NCBI GenBank assembly: GCA_965198045.1
Contig: CBDAOL010000011.1
Location: 372,001-436,000 of the forward strand
DNA: 64,000 nucleotides
Direction: 5' to 3'
Source of the DNA: CBDDEC01 sp965198045
Lineage (GTDB): Bacteria; Chloroflexota; Dehalococcoidia; UBA2979
The position numbers and the translations under genes were made by a program. How positions within the stretch are numbered: the stretch's first letter is position 1; each line of letters opens with the position of its first letter. This document shows positions 51,264 through 59,754 of the stretch, piece by piece. Below the pieces are notes generated by a model. That model saw nothing but the letters and a program-made list of their open reading frames with translations, had not been told where the DNA came from and did no database searches.

Positions 51264-52142
51264 ATGAGACCGAGGCTCAGTTACCTCCTCGCCGCCGCGC
51301 TGCTATTCGCGCTGGCCGCCGCCTCGTGTGGCGATGACGACCCGCCCGAGGACGCACCGGCGCTGCGCGTGGTCGCATCCACCGGCGTGATCGCGGAGTT
51401 CGCAGAGAGCGTGGCCGGGCCCGACGCCGAAGTGCGGGCGCTGATTCCGGCGGGCGTCGATCTGCACTCCTTCGAGCCCTCACCCAGTGTCGCGCGAGAC
51501 ATTGCGGGCGCGGACCTCGTCCTGGTCAACGGCTTCGGGCTTGAGGCGTCGCTGCTCGATCTGATCGAGGAGAACGTGACCGGCGACGCGGACATCGTCG
51601 AGGTTTCGATGGGCCTCGAAGCCGACGACGGTGACCCTCATCTATGGCTCGCCGTCCCCAACGCGATCAGCTACGTCGAAGCGATTCGCGACGCACTCGT
51701 CGGTCGCGATAGCGAGCACGCGGAGGGCTACCGCGCTCGCGCCGCCTCACTCGTCGCGGAGCTGGAGGCGCTGGACGCTGAGATTCGCGCGGTCCTCGAG
51801 GGGCTCGCCGCCGGCGAGCGGCGGATCGTGGTGTTTCATGACGCCTTCGGATACCTGGCCGCCGAATACGGATTCGAGATCGTGGCGAGTGTGGTGCCCG
51901 CGAACCCGAATCAGGATCCGAGCGCCGCCGCGGTTGCTGACGTGATCGCGGCAGTCAAGGCGAGCGCGGTTCGGACCGTGTACCGCGAGCCGCAGTTCAG
52001 CTCGTCGGTCCTCGATGTGGTCGCAGAGGAGACGAAGGTCGATGTGGCCAGTCTGTACTCGACGATCGGCGGAGACGTGGCGACGTACGCCGAGCTCATG
52101 CGGACCAATGCGCACGCGCTCCTCGATGGTCTGTCGCGCTGA
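51264..52142 (+). CDS. Zinc/manganese-type ABC transporter substrate-binding lipoprotein
   Basis: A 292-residue TroA/ZnuA-like protein. A signal peptide with lipobox AAASC (Cys near 22) is followed by VVASTGVIAEFAESV, the metal-ligand segments DLHSFEPSPS, DPHLWLAVPN and FHDAFGYLAAEYGFE, and a final VYREPQFSS. Histidines in the first three blocks plus a C-terminal Asp/Glu form the metal site. It delivers Zn2+ or Mn2+ to a permease, but no ATPase or permease gene adjoins it, so it is an orphan here. Possibly related in role to the GDT1 transporter about 1.7 kb away, though that is speculation. Confidence 0.88.
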   Translation: MRPRLSYLLAAALLFALAAASCGDDDPPEDAPALRVVASTGVIAEFAESVAGPDAEVRALIPAGVDLHSFEPSPSVARDIAGADLVLVNGFGLEASLLDLIEENVTGDADIVEVSMGLEADDGDPHLWLAVPNAISYVEAIRDALVGRDSEHAEGYRARAASLVAELEALDAEIRAVLEGLAAGERRIVVFHDAFGYLAAEYGFEIVASVVPANPNQDPSAAAVADVIAAVKASAVRTVYREPQFSSSVLDVVAEETKVDVASLYSTIGGDVATYAELMRTNAHALLDGLSR

Positions 52143-52247
52143 GCGAAGTCGTCCCGAGGTTGCACTTGACGTCTATGGTGAACGGCGGACAATCGCCGCG
52201 CGAGAGCCGCCGGCCATCGCGGCCAGCCGATCCGGGAGGAAGCGCTC

Positions 52248-52541
52248 ATGTTTGGGACCGCCGCCAGCTTCACGATCAAGGAAGGCGCCGAGGATCAGCT
52301 CGTCGCCGTGATGAAGGTCTTCGAGTCGGCGAACGTGCCGGGGCACATCTCCTCGGCCGTGTACCGGCTGCGCGATGGCGAGCGCCGCTACATCATGGCG
52401 ACCCGCTTCGCGGACGAGGCGTCCTACCGGGCCAACGCCGAGAGCCCTGAGTAGAACGAGCGCTTCATGCAGCTGCGCGAACTCCTTGAGGGAGACCCCG
52501 AGTGGAACGATGGCGACGTCGTCTCTCTCTCGGAGAACTGA
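52248..52541 (+). pseudogene. ABM-like (quinol monooxygenase fold) protein with internal TAG
   Basis: The ATG at 52248 gives MFGTAASFTIKEGAEDQLVA, then HISSAVYRLRDGERRYIMAT. At 52452 an in-frame TAG interrupts ESPE, and the frame continues NERFMQLRELLEGDPEWNDG to TGA at 52541. Relatives typically have glutamine at this point (PEQNERF), so a C-to-T change is the simplest explanation. The domain is an antibiotic-biosynthesis-monooxygenase-like ferredoxin fold of about 97 residues. Readthrough is possible but unsupported. Confidence 0.65.
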
Positions 52542-52638
52542 CCCCTACCGAGGCCACTGAGCGCGTTGGTCAGCCCTTCGCCTTTTATCGGAGCGCTTCT
52601 ATTCGCCCGCGAAAGCGCCTGAACGGGGCGTTCCGATG

Positions 52639-52660
52639 GTGTCAAGAGGTTTTCTGACAC
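52639..52660. promoter_or_regulatory. Inverted repeat GTGTCA-N10-TGACAC, operator-like
   Basis: Perfect 6-bp arms about 90 bp upstream of the small gene pair at 52748. Could be an operator or a weak stem; no regulator is identified. Confidence 0.3.
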
Positions 52661-52747
52661 ATTCGTCGGAGACGGGCGCAACGCCTCCGATGGTCCGCGC
52701 CATCAACAGGGTGTAGCAGCCACCCGGCCTCGGGGGAGGAGCGCGTT

Positions 52748-52918
52748 ATGGACCAGAAGCTTCAGGCAGCCGTCACGGACGCCGGGAACACCAAGGTCCC
52801 GGACGCCCTCGCCGTCGAGGAGGACGAGGAGCGCGACGCCGCTCCGCAGACATCGCCGAAGGTGGACGCGATCGTCTCGCGCCGCATGGCACGCCTCATG
52901 GAGTCGACCCGATCATGA
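52748..52918 (+). CDS. Small acidic protein, first of a coupled pair
   Basis: 56 residues starting MDQKLQAAVTDAGNTKVPDA, then an acidic run (VEEDEERD) and a basic C-terminal helix (VDAIVSRRMARLMESTRS). ATG at 52748 has GGGGGAGGAG 7 nt upstream, a strong ribosome site. Its stop overlaps the start of the next small gene (ATGA). No family is recognised. Confidence 0.55.
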   Translation: MDQKLQAAVTDAGNTKVPDALAVEEDEERDAAPQTSPKVDAIVSRRMARLMESTRS

Positions 52919-53064
52919 AGGTCGTTTTGATGTTGGCGGCGGGCATGGCTCTGCTCGGGCTCGGCATCCTTGCCATTTCCGGCTTCATCCAGGGCGAATT
53001 CGAGACAGTTCCAGAAGGTGTCACCTGGATCCGTTCGCTCCTGAACGAGAGCGTCCTCGGGTAG
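52915..53064 (+). CDS. 49-residue single-TM protein
   Basis: Starts at the ATGA overlap with the upstream gene: MKVVLMLAAGMALLGLGILA, one TM helix or signal anchor, then a short polar tail GEFETVPEGVTWIRSLLNES. Too short for most gene callers. Overlap and composition support it; function unknown. Confidence 0.5.
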   Translation: MKVVLMLAAGMALLGLGILAISGFIQGEFETVPEGVTWIRSLLNESVLG

Positions 53065-53185
53065 CAGCGTCCACACTCACAGTCTCTTGTCCGTTGCCGC
53101 CGCCGCTCGCCGCATCGTAGGGTGCGGCGAGGCCGCGCCACGTCTGCCGGACGCCGACGGCTCGTAGGGGTCCAGCGGGACGGAC

Positions 53186-53981
53186 ATGTCGAACCGCGAT
53201 CGTGAGTCACTACCGCCCGAGGAGGCGGAGGAGCGCCGGCGACGGCGGCGCTTCCTCATCTGGTGGTTCCTCGGCGCGGCGGGCGCCGTTGTCGTGATCA
53301 TCGTGCTCGTCGTCGCGTTCACCGGCGGTGGCGGTGATGAGGATCCGCTGGTCGCGGCCACCCCGACGAAGGCGGTTGAGCGCGAAACACCCAGCTCGAC
53401 GCCTGCGCCCACCTCGACGCCCAGGGCCACCAGCACGACCCGGGGGGGCGGGCGCGGGGCCGCTACCAACACGCCGACCTCGAGTCCGACAGCGACTCCC
53501 ACCGAGGGCCTCGGTCAGATCCGGCGCCCCGGCGATTAACCGCGACTCCAACGCCGAGCGCGACCGTGAGTCCGACCGCCAGTCCGACTGCAACGCCCAG
53601 CCCGACGCCAACCGCGCCCGTGGTCGTCGACATCAGCGGGCGCTGGGACATCCTGGTCGTCAACACGATCACCACCGGCGCCTGTGCCGGCGAGAGCGGC
53701 GACTCGGGCGTGCACAACGCCACGATTACGCAGGACGGGACGACGCTGAGGGTCTTCGGGTTCGGTTCGACCAGTCGCGACAGCTGGGCATGCTCGACGG
53801 CACGACCGTGACGTTCAACGGCACCCGCGCCGAGGACAACGGCACTACGACCGCCTCATTCACCCTCGAGGTCGACCCGGTGACCTGGACGGTCGTCGGT
53901 GTAGAGGCCTGGACGTGGGTCGGTCCCGGCGGGAGCTGCCCCGGTAGTGCCAGCGATGTGACGGGCGAGCGGGTCGGCTAG
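53186..53981 (+). pseudogene. Membrane-anchored TP-rich protein, twice frameshifted
   Basis: The ATG at 53186 starts MSNRDRESLPPEEAEERRRR, a basic N terminus, then a TM helix (FLIWWFLGAAGAVVVIIVLV). A Thr/Pro/Ser linker (about 53340-53620) shifts frame near 53530. The extracellular part SGRWDILVVNTITTGACAGE, then DGTTLRVFGFGSTS, changes frame again near 53785 to LGMLDGTTVTFNGTRAEDNG and ends at 53981 with a GSCPGSASDV stretch. The folded part resembles a small beta-barrel binding domain; no family is assigned. Its stop overlaps the convergent DUF2164 gene. Confidence 0.6.
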
Positions 53982-54271
53982 CCCTCGTCCGCGCCGTCCT
54001 CGTCGTCGTCTTCGTTCACGGTCGAGGGCCGGCGCACAGGCATCTTGATCACCTCGAGCTCGTCGTCGAGGGCGCTCCATTGGCGCAGCAGGACCTGTGC
54101 GTCGTCGACGCCCTTGTTGTAGAAGATCTCCCCGATCTCCTCGACGAGGAAGTCGAGGAACAGCATCGCGGCGAGCTCTCCCACCGACTCACCGCGCTCC
54201 TCCTCGAAGTAGCGCTGGATCGCGGCGATCGCCCCTCGGCGTTGCTCGCGCGAGAGTTTGATCTCCGCCAT
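53978..54271 (-). CDS. DUF2164 family protein
   Basis: 97 residues. KLSREQRRGAIAAIQRYFEE and LLFLDFLVEEIGEIFYNKGV-like sequence (here MLFLDFLVEEIGEIFYNKGV) match the DUF2164 pattern, a small all-helical protein; the last 20 residues are acidic. It is followed 2 bp upstream on the same strand by a DinB gene, so the two are probably one unit. No function is known for the family. Confidence 0.85.
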   Translation of the reverse strand: MAEIKLSREQRRGAIAAIQRYFEEERGESVGELAAMLFLDFLVEEIGEIFYNKGVDDAQVLLRQWSALDDELEVIKMPVRRPSTVNEDDDEDGADEG

Positions 54272-54273
54272 CG

Positions 54274-54768
54274 CTATGCGCCCTCGAGGTGCTCGAGGTA
54301 GTCCCAGACATCGAGCTCACCGGGGCTGTGGCCGTTGACCGTCGCCAGCACGGCGAGCTCCGCCCGGTGCTGGGAGTGATGCTGCACGAATTGCGAGAGC
54401 ACGTCGCTCACGCGCGGGCGGAACGTCTCGCCTTCGTTGTCCTGCACCTCGACGCGCGTGGGCAGCACGTCGTCGCTGGCGCTGTCGAGGAAGTCGCGCA
54501 GCGCCTGCCGCGTCGGCTCCCAGATCGCGCGCAGCTCAGCGAGGCCATCGGGTGGCGCGGGAGGCTCTGCCAGGCCAGGAACGATCTGGGGAATCCAGAA
54601 GCGGTCGTACCCGTGCACGTGACGAAACGTGCTGCGTGCGTCGTGCAGACCCTCTGCCGGCGGGTCGGCGTCGAGGGCCGGCGAGTCGACCTGAGCGAGC
54701 TGGTCGAGGACGCGGTCGAGCGCCCAGTAGGTGTGGTCGACCAGCATCGGAAACGCGGTCACCGTCAT
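54274..54768 (-). CDS. DinB family protein
   Basis: 164 residues from the ATG at 54768 (GGGGGG upstream). LVDHTYWALDRVLDQLAQVD (helix 1), RSTFRHVHGYDRFWI with the first metal His, and DVLSQFVQHHSQHRAELAVL with the HxxxH pair define the DinB fold. The ending GELDVWDYLEHLEG is typical. These proteins may use thiols to modify small molecules; activity unknown. A longer frame to 54993 is out of family and was rejected. Confidence 0.85.
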   Translation of the reverse strand: MTVTAFPMLVDHTYWALDRVLDQLAQVDSPALDADPPAEGLHDARSTFRHVHGYDRFWIPQIVPGLAEPPAPPDGLAELRAIWEPTRQALRDFLDSASDDVLPTRVEVQDNEGETFRPRVSDVLSQFVQHHSQHRAELAVLATVNGHSPGELDVWDYLEHLEGA

Positions 54769-54859
54769 CGAGCCCCCCAAGCCAAGATCGCGGTCGCGAC
54801 ATCGTACGCCGGGGCACGGACCGAGGCATGGGCGGTCAGGGACTCGGTAAGGGGACGGT

Positions 54860-55705
54860 TCAGGCGGAGTTGGTGCCCTGCAGGTTGTAGCCCGACGCCT
54901 CCGCGGTCGGGAAGGGCACCCAGCGACCGCCGGCGTGGATGCGACGGGCGAGGAGGAGGCCGAGCACGGCGATGGCGCCGCCAGCGACGGCATCGATCAC
55001 GTAGTGGTTGGCCGTGATCACGATCGCGATGAACATCGCCAACGGGAGCAACACGCCGAGCACACGCAGCAGGTAGAACCTCGACTGGGACACGAGCGCG
55101 ATCCCCATCAGCAAATTCCAACCGAAGTGGAGGCTCGGGAACGCGGCGTACTGGTTGGTCAGCTCCGTCGGCTGCAGCAGCTCGCCGAACGTGGAGTACA
55201 CGACGACCGTGTCGACCAGGCCGAGGTTAGCCAGGCGCGGCGGCGCCGCCGGGAACATGATGAAGAGCACGAGGCCGATGGCGCCGGAGATCAACAGCGC
55301 GCTGCGGTACGTGACGTATGCCTGCGGGCGGCGTGTGAACAGCCAGATCGCCACCGCGCCGATCACCGGCCAGTGGAACCACACATACACGAAGTTCGCC
55401 GCGTTGATGATCATCATCTCGCCGATGACCGCGGTCTGGATCGCTGGCTCGACGAAGAGCCCGACCCGGCGCTCGAACTCTACGAGGCGAGCTGCATGGT
55501 CGAGGGCGACGGCCTGCGAGCCCTCGGTGAAGGCGCGGACGCCGAAGTAGACGAGGTAGGCGCCGATCACGATGCCGAACTCACGGATGAACCAGGTGCG
55601 ACGCTGAGCGCCGACGCGCCACGCACCGACGGCCAAGACGACACCGACGATCGCGAACGTCAGCGCGATCAGCAAGGGACCCGAAGATTCAACCCACCAT
55701 GGCAT
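54860..55705 (-). CDS. PAP2/Aur1-type membrane phosphatase
   Basis: 281 residues. Six or seven TM helices with the PAP2 active-site blocks: YAAFPSLHFGWNLLMGIALV (SxH type, about 190-209) and ITANHYVIDAVAGGAIAV (about 237-254). This inositolphosphotransferase-like subgroup is common in Actinobacteria and Chloroflexota and acts on lipid phosphates, for example undecaprenyl or phosphatidylinositol-type substrates. The ATG at 55705 was chosen because upstream codons are basic and Pro-rich; the ribosome site is weak. Divergent from the dienelactone hydrolase. Confidence 0.85.
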   Translation of the reverse strand: MPWWVESSGPLLIALTFAIVGVVLAVGAWRVGAQRRTWFIREFGIVIGAYLVYFGVRAFTEGSQAVALDHAARLVEFERRVGLFVEPAIQTAVIGEMMIINAANFVYVWFHWPVIGAVAIWLFTRRPQAYVTYRSALLISGAIGLVLFIMFPAAPPRLANLGLVDTVVVYSTFGELLQPTELTNQYAAFPSLHFGWNLLMGIALVSQSRFYLLRVLGVLLPLAMFIAIVITANHYVIDAVAGGAIAVLGLLLARRIHAGGRWVPFPTAEASGYNLQGTNSA

Positions 55706-55826
55706 CTTGATTAGGAAGCTTAACGGAACCGGCGCTACTCGTCGTGTGTTCCCGATCGCATGCGCGGCGCTACCATCGCGCTCGTTGGGGCGCCGGTTGC
55801 GCCTCGGACGCTTGGAAGGCGGCACG

Positions 55827-56588
55827 ATGTCACCCACGTATCGAGGCATGCGGGCGGGGCTCGTCACCTTCGCCGGGCACAACGGCGATGAGATCGAAGG
55901 CTACCTGGCCCGACCTGAAGACGCGGACCCGGTTGGCGCGGTGGTCGTGCTGCACCACATGCCGGGTTGGGACGAGGGTTCGATCGAGATCACGCGCAAG
56001 TTCGCGCACCACGGCTATGCCGCGCTCTGCCCCGACCTCTATCACCGCGAAGGCCCCGGCGAGGCCGACGAGGTCGCTGCGGTCGTTCGCGCCGCCGGTG
56101 GGGTCGCCGACGAGCGCTGCGTCGGCGATGCCGATGGCGCGGCCAGCTACCTGCGCGCGCAGAGCTACGCGAACGGCAAGGTCGGCATCATCGGCTTCTG
56201 CTCCGGTGGCCGGCAGGTCGTGCTCTGCGCCTCGCGGCTTGATCACCTCGACGCCGCGGTCGACTGCTGGGGCGGGCGCGTCATCGCCGACGCCGACCAG
56301 CTCACGGAGAAGCACCCGGTCGCCCCGATCGACCTGACCGCGGACCTCGCGGCGCCCCTGCTCGGCATCTTTGGCAACGACGACCGCAGCCCGTCGCCCG
56401 AGCAGGTCGACGCGCACGAGGAGGCGCTGAAGGCAGCCGGCAAGACCTACGAGTTCCGCCGCTACGACGGCGCGGGCCACGGCTTCTTCTCCGTGAACCG
56501 TCCGGGCTATCGCGCGGAGCAAGCGACCGAGGCCTGGGGCGAGGTCTTCACCTGGTTCGGCCGCTACCTCGCTTCGGACGCGGGGTAG
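55827..56588 (+). CDS. Dienelactone hydrolase family protein
   Basis: A 253-residue alpha/beta hydrolase. VVVLHHMPGWDEGSIEITRK at the start, nucleophile elbow GFCSGG with cysteine, acid in GNDDRSPSPEQV, and histidine in GAGHGFFSVNRPGYR. A cysteine nucleophile is characteristic of true dienelactone hydrolases, which open lactone rings in aromatic degradation; many family members hydrolyse other esters. ATG at 55827 with GGAAGG upstream; longer frames add nothing conserved. Confidence 0.88.
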   Translation: MSPTYRGMRAGLVTFAGHNGDEIEGYLARPEDADPVGAVVVLHHMPGWDEGSIEITRKFAHHGYAALCPDLYHREGPGEADEVAAVVRAAGGVADERCVGDADGAASYLRAQSYANGKVGIIGFCSGGRQVVLCASRLDHLDAAVDCWGGRVIADADQLTEKHPVAPIDLTADLAAPLLGIFGNDDRSPSPEQVDAHEEALKAAGKTYEFRRYDGAGHGFFSVNRPGYRAEQATEAWGEVFTWFGRYLASDAG

Positions 56589-56614
56589 CGCACCGTCAGC
56601 AGAAGGGAGCAACC

Positions 56615-56899
56615 ATGTGCACATGGATCGTCGAACGCACGCCCATGTCAGGCAGTGCCAAGGGGCCTCGAGGGTGGTTCCGCCTCGAACAGGCCAACGT
56701 CTACTTCGATCACCCGTACAACGCGCCGCTCGACCACGCGCTGATCATCGACTTCGTCGAGGAGGCGGATCGCGTCGGCAACCGCGTGGCGGTCGAGCTG
56801 AGCGAGGACTCGGCGCGCGCCCTCGTCGCAAGTATCCTCGCGGCGCTCGAGTCGGGCGAGGACGAGCATCGACCCGCCGAGGGCGAGGCAGCAGGCTAG
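56615..56899 (+). CDS. DUF6295-like small protein
   Basis: A 94-residue protein with a highly recognisable layout: MCTWIVERTPMSGSAKGPRG, then WFRLEQANVYFDHPYNAPLD and HALIIDFVEEADRVGNRVAV. The His/Asp-rich middle (DHPYNAPLDHA) suggests metal binding. It lies 26 bp after the dienelactone hydrolase with AGAAGGGAG upstream, and 16 bp before the MaoC-like gene; the three probably form one operon. No biochemical function is known. Confidence 0.75.
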   Translation: MCTWIVERTPMSGSAKGPRGWFRLEQANVYFDHPYNAPLDHALIIDFVEEADRVGNRVAVELSEDSARALVASILAALESGEDEHRPAEGEAAG

Positions 56900-56915
56900 C
56901 GGCACCGGAGGCGAT

Positions 56916-57773
56916 ATGACATCGGCGCAGCGCATCGAGCACACCGTCGAGGCCTACCTCTCGAACGAGGACGACCCCGACATCAGCAACCCGATCCACT
57001 CGACGGAGGTCGCTGCCCAGTTTGGCTTCAGCGGTGCGCTTGTCGGCGGGGTCACGGTCTGGGGCTGGGCCACCCAGACGGTGCTCGAAGCCCTCGGCGA
57101 GGGCTGGCTCGACCACGGCTGGGCGGAGTTCTCGTTCCGCCAGCCGACGTACCCCGGCGACCAGATGACCATCGTCGCCGCGCCCGACGCCGAGGCTCCG
57201 GCGGGCGGCTGGTCAGTTGTGATGAGGAACCAGGACGGCGTCGACTGCGTCAACGCCACGGTTGGCCTTGGCGATGGCCCCTGGCTCCAGGAGTTCGCCA
57301 CGCCTGAGACGATGACTCCCGCGCCTCCGCTCGAGCCCAGGCCCGCGCTCGTCCTCGACACAGCGCCGGTGGGCCGGGACTGGACGCCGACCCTCGAGGT
57401 TGCGACCCCTGTGGCGATGCGCGCGTTCGCCGCAGAACATCAGCGCTCGACCGATCCTCGCTTCGTGGGCGACCCGCCGCGGGTGCATCCGGCGTGGACG
57501 GCCGGCTGGTCCGAGCGGCTGCTGCGGCACAACTGGTCAGTCCCCAGCTCGATGCATACGCGGAGCTGGGTCCAACACCTCCGACGCATCGAACCGGGAA
57601 CCACCGTCACTGGCGGCGCACATCTGCTCGAAGCGTACGAGCGCCGCGCTCACCACTTCGCGAAGTACGACGTACTGCTCCGCGACGAAGCGGGCAACGA
57701 CCTCGCTCGCCTGCGCCACTGGACGGTCTTCCGCATCGCTACGCCCGAGGAGCGGGCGGCGGCCGGAGGATGA
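56916..57773 (+). CDS. MaoC-like (hotdog-fold) dehydratase/thioesterase family protein
   Basis: 285 residues. EYLSNEDDP-like start, then SNPIHSTEVAAQFGFSGALV and GGVTVWGWATQTVLEALGEG, the hydratase-type hotdog helix, with a second similar half (FRIATPEERAAA end). The pattern is that of MaoC-like dehydratases acting on acyl-CoA thioesters. The catalytic Asp/His pair is not clearly in the canonical spacing (H26 in IHST is present), so activity is uncertain. Start ATG at 56916 with GGAGG upstream. Confidence 0.75.
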   Translation: MTSAQRIEHTVEAYLSNEDDPDISNPIHSTEVAAQFGFSGALVGGVTVWGWATQTVLEALGEGWLDHGWAEFSFRQPTYPGDQMTIVAAPDAEAPAGGWSVVMRNQDGVDCVNATVGLGDGPWLQEFATPETMTPAPPLEPRPALVLDTAPVGRDWTPTLEVATPVAMRAFAAEHQRSTDPRFVGDPPRVHPAWTAGWSERLLRHNWSVPSSMHTRSWVQHLRRIEPGTTVTGGAHLLEAYERRAHHFAKYDVLLRDEAGNDLARLRHWTVFRIATPEERAAAGG

Positions 57774-57777
57774 GCCG

Positions 57778-57975
57778 ATGACGATGTCACGCGTGCGGAT
57801 GGACGATCACGGGCGCACCTTGGTGCCCGCGCATCTGCGACGGGAGTTGGACCTCTGTCCCGACGACCTCCTCGTACGGCGCGATCAGATGCTGGGCGCG
57901 CCGCCCGAACGACCTCGTAGTCGCGCGGGCCTGACGAAGACGCTCGCGCGTCTGCTCGGCCTCGCGAACGGTTAG
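57778..57975 (+). CDS. AbrB/MazE-like small DNA-binding protein
   Basis: 65 residues from the ATG at 57778 (GGAGG 8 nt upstream). MDDHGRTLVPAHLRRELDLC (about 8-27) follows the swapped-hairpin AbrB pattern VDxxGRxxIPxxLRxxLxL, then PDDLLVRRD. A basic C-terminal tail follows. It starts 4 nt after the MaoC-like stop and its stop overlaps the convergent ADC-like gene. It may regulate the local operon; no toxin partner is seen. Confidence 0.6.
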   Translation: MTMSRVRMDDHGRTLVPAHLRRELDLCPDDLLVRRDQMLGAPPERPRSRAGLTKTLARLLGLANG

Positions 57976-58706
57976 GGCAGCCCACCGCCGATGCTGGTGG
58001 GGCGCTCCACCTCTGCGGGTTCAGGGCGTTCGAGGTCGAGCCGGGCGACCGTGGCGGTGATGACGTTGCGCGAGCGCAGTCGCAGCCACGGGCTGCTGCG
58101 ATCGCCGCCGTCGTATGACACGCTCGTGTCACGGGCCAGCCAGGCGTCCTGCACGTCCGAGGCCTCGGCCGAGATCGTCTGGACGCTGGCCTCGCCCTCG
58201 CTCTGCCACACCGTCACCGTCGGGTCGAATCGGATGATCGCGGCGCCTGTCGGTAGGCCGTTCGCGGAGGCGATCGTGATGGCGAGGCCCGAGCCGTCCG
58301 CGATCGACGAGGTGAAGTCGTTGTCGCTCTGCGCGATCGATACGTCACCGACAGAGGGCTGGTAGCCCCACGCCGAGGCGATGGCGTCCGCCGCTGCCTC
58401 GGAGTCGACGACGGAGGCGACGACGTACTGCCGCGGGGTCATCATCAACCGGCATGAGAGCAAGAGCTGGGCCTCGGTATAGGCGCCGACCGGTGACTCG
58501 GCGACCGAGGTCACCTGGATGCGTGCGTACGGCGGCGTGGGGCGCGCCAGACGTTCCGGCATCAGATCGAGGGCAGCGTCACGTTCCACCTCGAACGTGA
58601 CCGTGTGCGCGGTCGCGCCCTCGTGGGCCCACGGGGCTGGGGCGTCGCCACCTCCGGCGGCGGCGACGCGCAGGGCACTTGCATCGAGGCGTCCGAACTC
58701 GGGCAT
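57972..58706 (-). CDS. Acetoacetate-decarboxylase-like protein
   Basis: 244 residues. ALDLMPERLARPTPPYARIQ and GAYTEAQLLLSCRLMMTPRQ correspond to conserved strands of the acetoacetate decarboxylase fold. The catalytic lysine of true decarboxylases (in an E-x-K context) is not seen: the equivalent loop reads WGYQPSVGDV. So this is likely a relative that binds or isomerises carboxylates rather than a decarboxylase. It lies 36 bp downstream of the DegV gene on the same strand. Confidence 0.7.
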   Translation of the reverse strand: MPEFGRLDASALRVAAAGGGDAPAPWAHEGATAHTVTFEVERDAALDLMPERLARPTPPYARIQVTSVAESPVGAYTEAQLLLSCRLMMTPRQYVVASVVDSEAAADAIASAWGYQPSVGDVSIAQSDNDFTSSIADGSGLAITIASANGLPTGAAIIRFDPTVTVWQSEGEASVQTISAEASDVQDAWLARDTSVSYDGGDRSSPWLRLRSRNVITATVARLDLERPEPAEVERPTSIGGGLP

Positions 58707-58742
58707 AGATTGCTCCCTTCGATATGCCTCGAACGTCGAGGT

Positions 58743-59588
58743 CTAGTGGACCGCCACGACGCCCACACCGTAGGCGCCGCGTCCCAGTAGTGATCCGATC
58801 GCTGGTCCGAGTTCTGTCGTAATTTGGTGCCGGACCGTGACGCGCCCGGCGATCGCTTCCGCGAGCCGAGATGCCGCCTCTGGCGCGTCGGCGTGAGTCG
58901 CCACGAGCATCGCTTCGTCACCGGCGACGACGGTGGCCACGCGGTCGACGAGCGCTGCCTCAGCTGAGGCCTCGTCGTTCTCGAGGCTGACGGCACGGAC
59001 CTGGTCGCGGACGCGATAGAGCGGAGCGCCCTCGTCCAGACGGCCGACGCCGGACTGCGTGCTGACCAGGGAGAGCTGGCCGGCGCGTTCGAGCTGGTCC
59101 ACGGACGAGGCGATCAGGAACGTCTCAGCGCGTGGCGCCAGTTCCTCGACGGTCGCGAGGAGGGCATCGGCGTCGGCTGCGGCGTCCGCCACGCCGGCGG
59201 CAGCGAGCGCGATGGCGGCCTGCGCTGCCGAGGAGCGGCCCGTGTTGACGATGCGGATCTCCGCGCCCGTGTCGTGCGTGACCTGTCGTGCCGCGACCTG
59301 CGCGGCGACGCAGGTGAAGCTCGAGCCGAACGACTGGCAGATGCAGAGGATCTGCTCGTGGCTGGCGGCTGCGGAGCGGAACGCCGCGTCGAAGTCCTCG
59401 CTCTCGACGCCGCTCACCGTTGCGTTCGTGCCGTTCAGGGCGTCGTAGAACGCCTCGGGGGTCTGATCCCAGCTGCCGTATCGCATGCCGCCGATCTCGT
59501 AGTGCAGAAGCGCGAGGAAGATGCCAGCCGCGGCGGCCTCCTCACGCGGGAGGTCGATCGAGGCGTCGCTGACGATGGCGACGGGCAT
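58743..59588 (-). CDS. DegV family fatty-acid-binding protein
   Basis: 281 residues. MPVAIVSDASIDLPREEAAA, YGSWDQTPEAFYDAL, LCICQSFGSSFTCVAAQVAA (about 97-116) and IRIVNTGRSSAAQ are conserved blocks of DegV (FakB-like) proteins, which bind a fatty acid and present it to a kinase. The SGT..S motif typical of FakB is altered here (SFGSSF), so ligand specificity is uncertain. ATG at 59588 has GAGGAG 6 nt upstream; the frame upstream to 59768 is rejected. Confidence 0.85.
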   Translation of the reverse strand: MPVAIVSDASIDLPREEAAAAGIFLALLHYEIGGMRYGSWDQTPEAFYDALNGTNATVSGVESEDFDAAFRSAAASHEQILCICQSFGSSFTCVAAQVAARQVTHDTGAEIRIVNTGRSSAAQAAIALAAAGVADAAADADALLATVEELAPRAETFLIASSVDQLERAGQLSLVSTQSGVGRLDEGAPLYRVRDQVRAVSLENDEASAEAALVDRVATVVAGDEAMLVATHADAPEAASRLAEAIAGRVTVRHQITTELGPAIGSLLGRGAYGVGVVAVH

Positions 59589-59754
59589 GCCTGCTCCTCG
59601 CAGTGTGAAGTGGCGGCAACGGGCCGTGCTCGCGGCGTTTGTTATATTCGCGACCGCAGCGCGCGTAAAGTCGTGGCAAACGACAGCCGGCCCGCCGACA
59701 TCGGCGCGCGCGTCATGGACGCCGGCTCGGCCACCCGTACCGCCGGAGGTGGGC

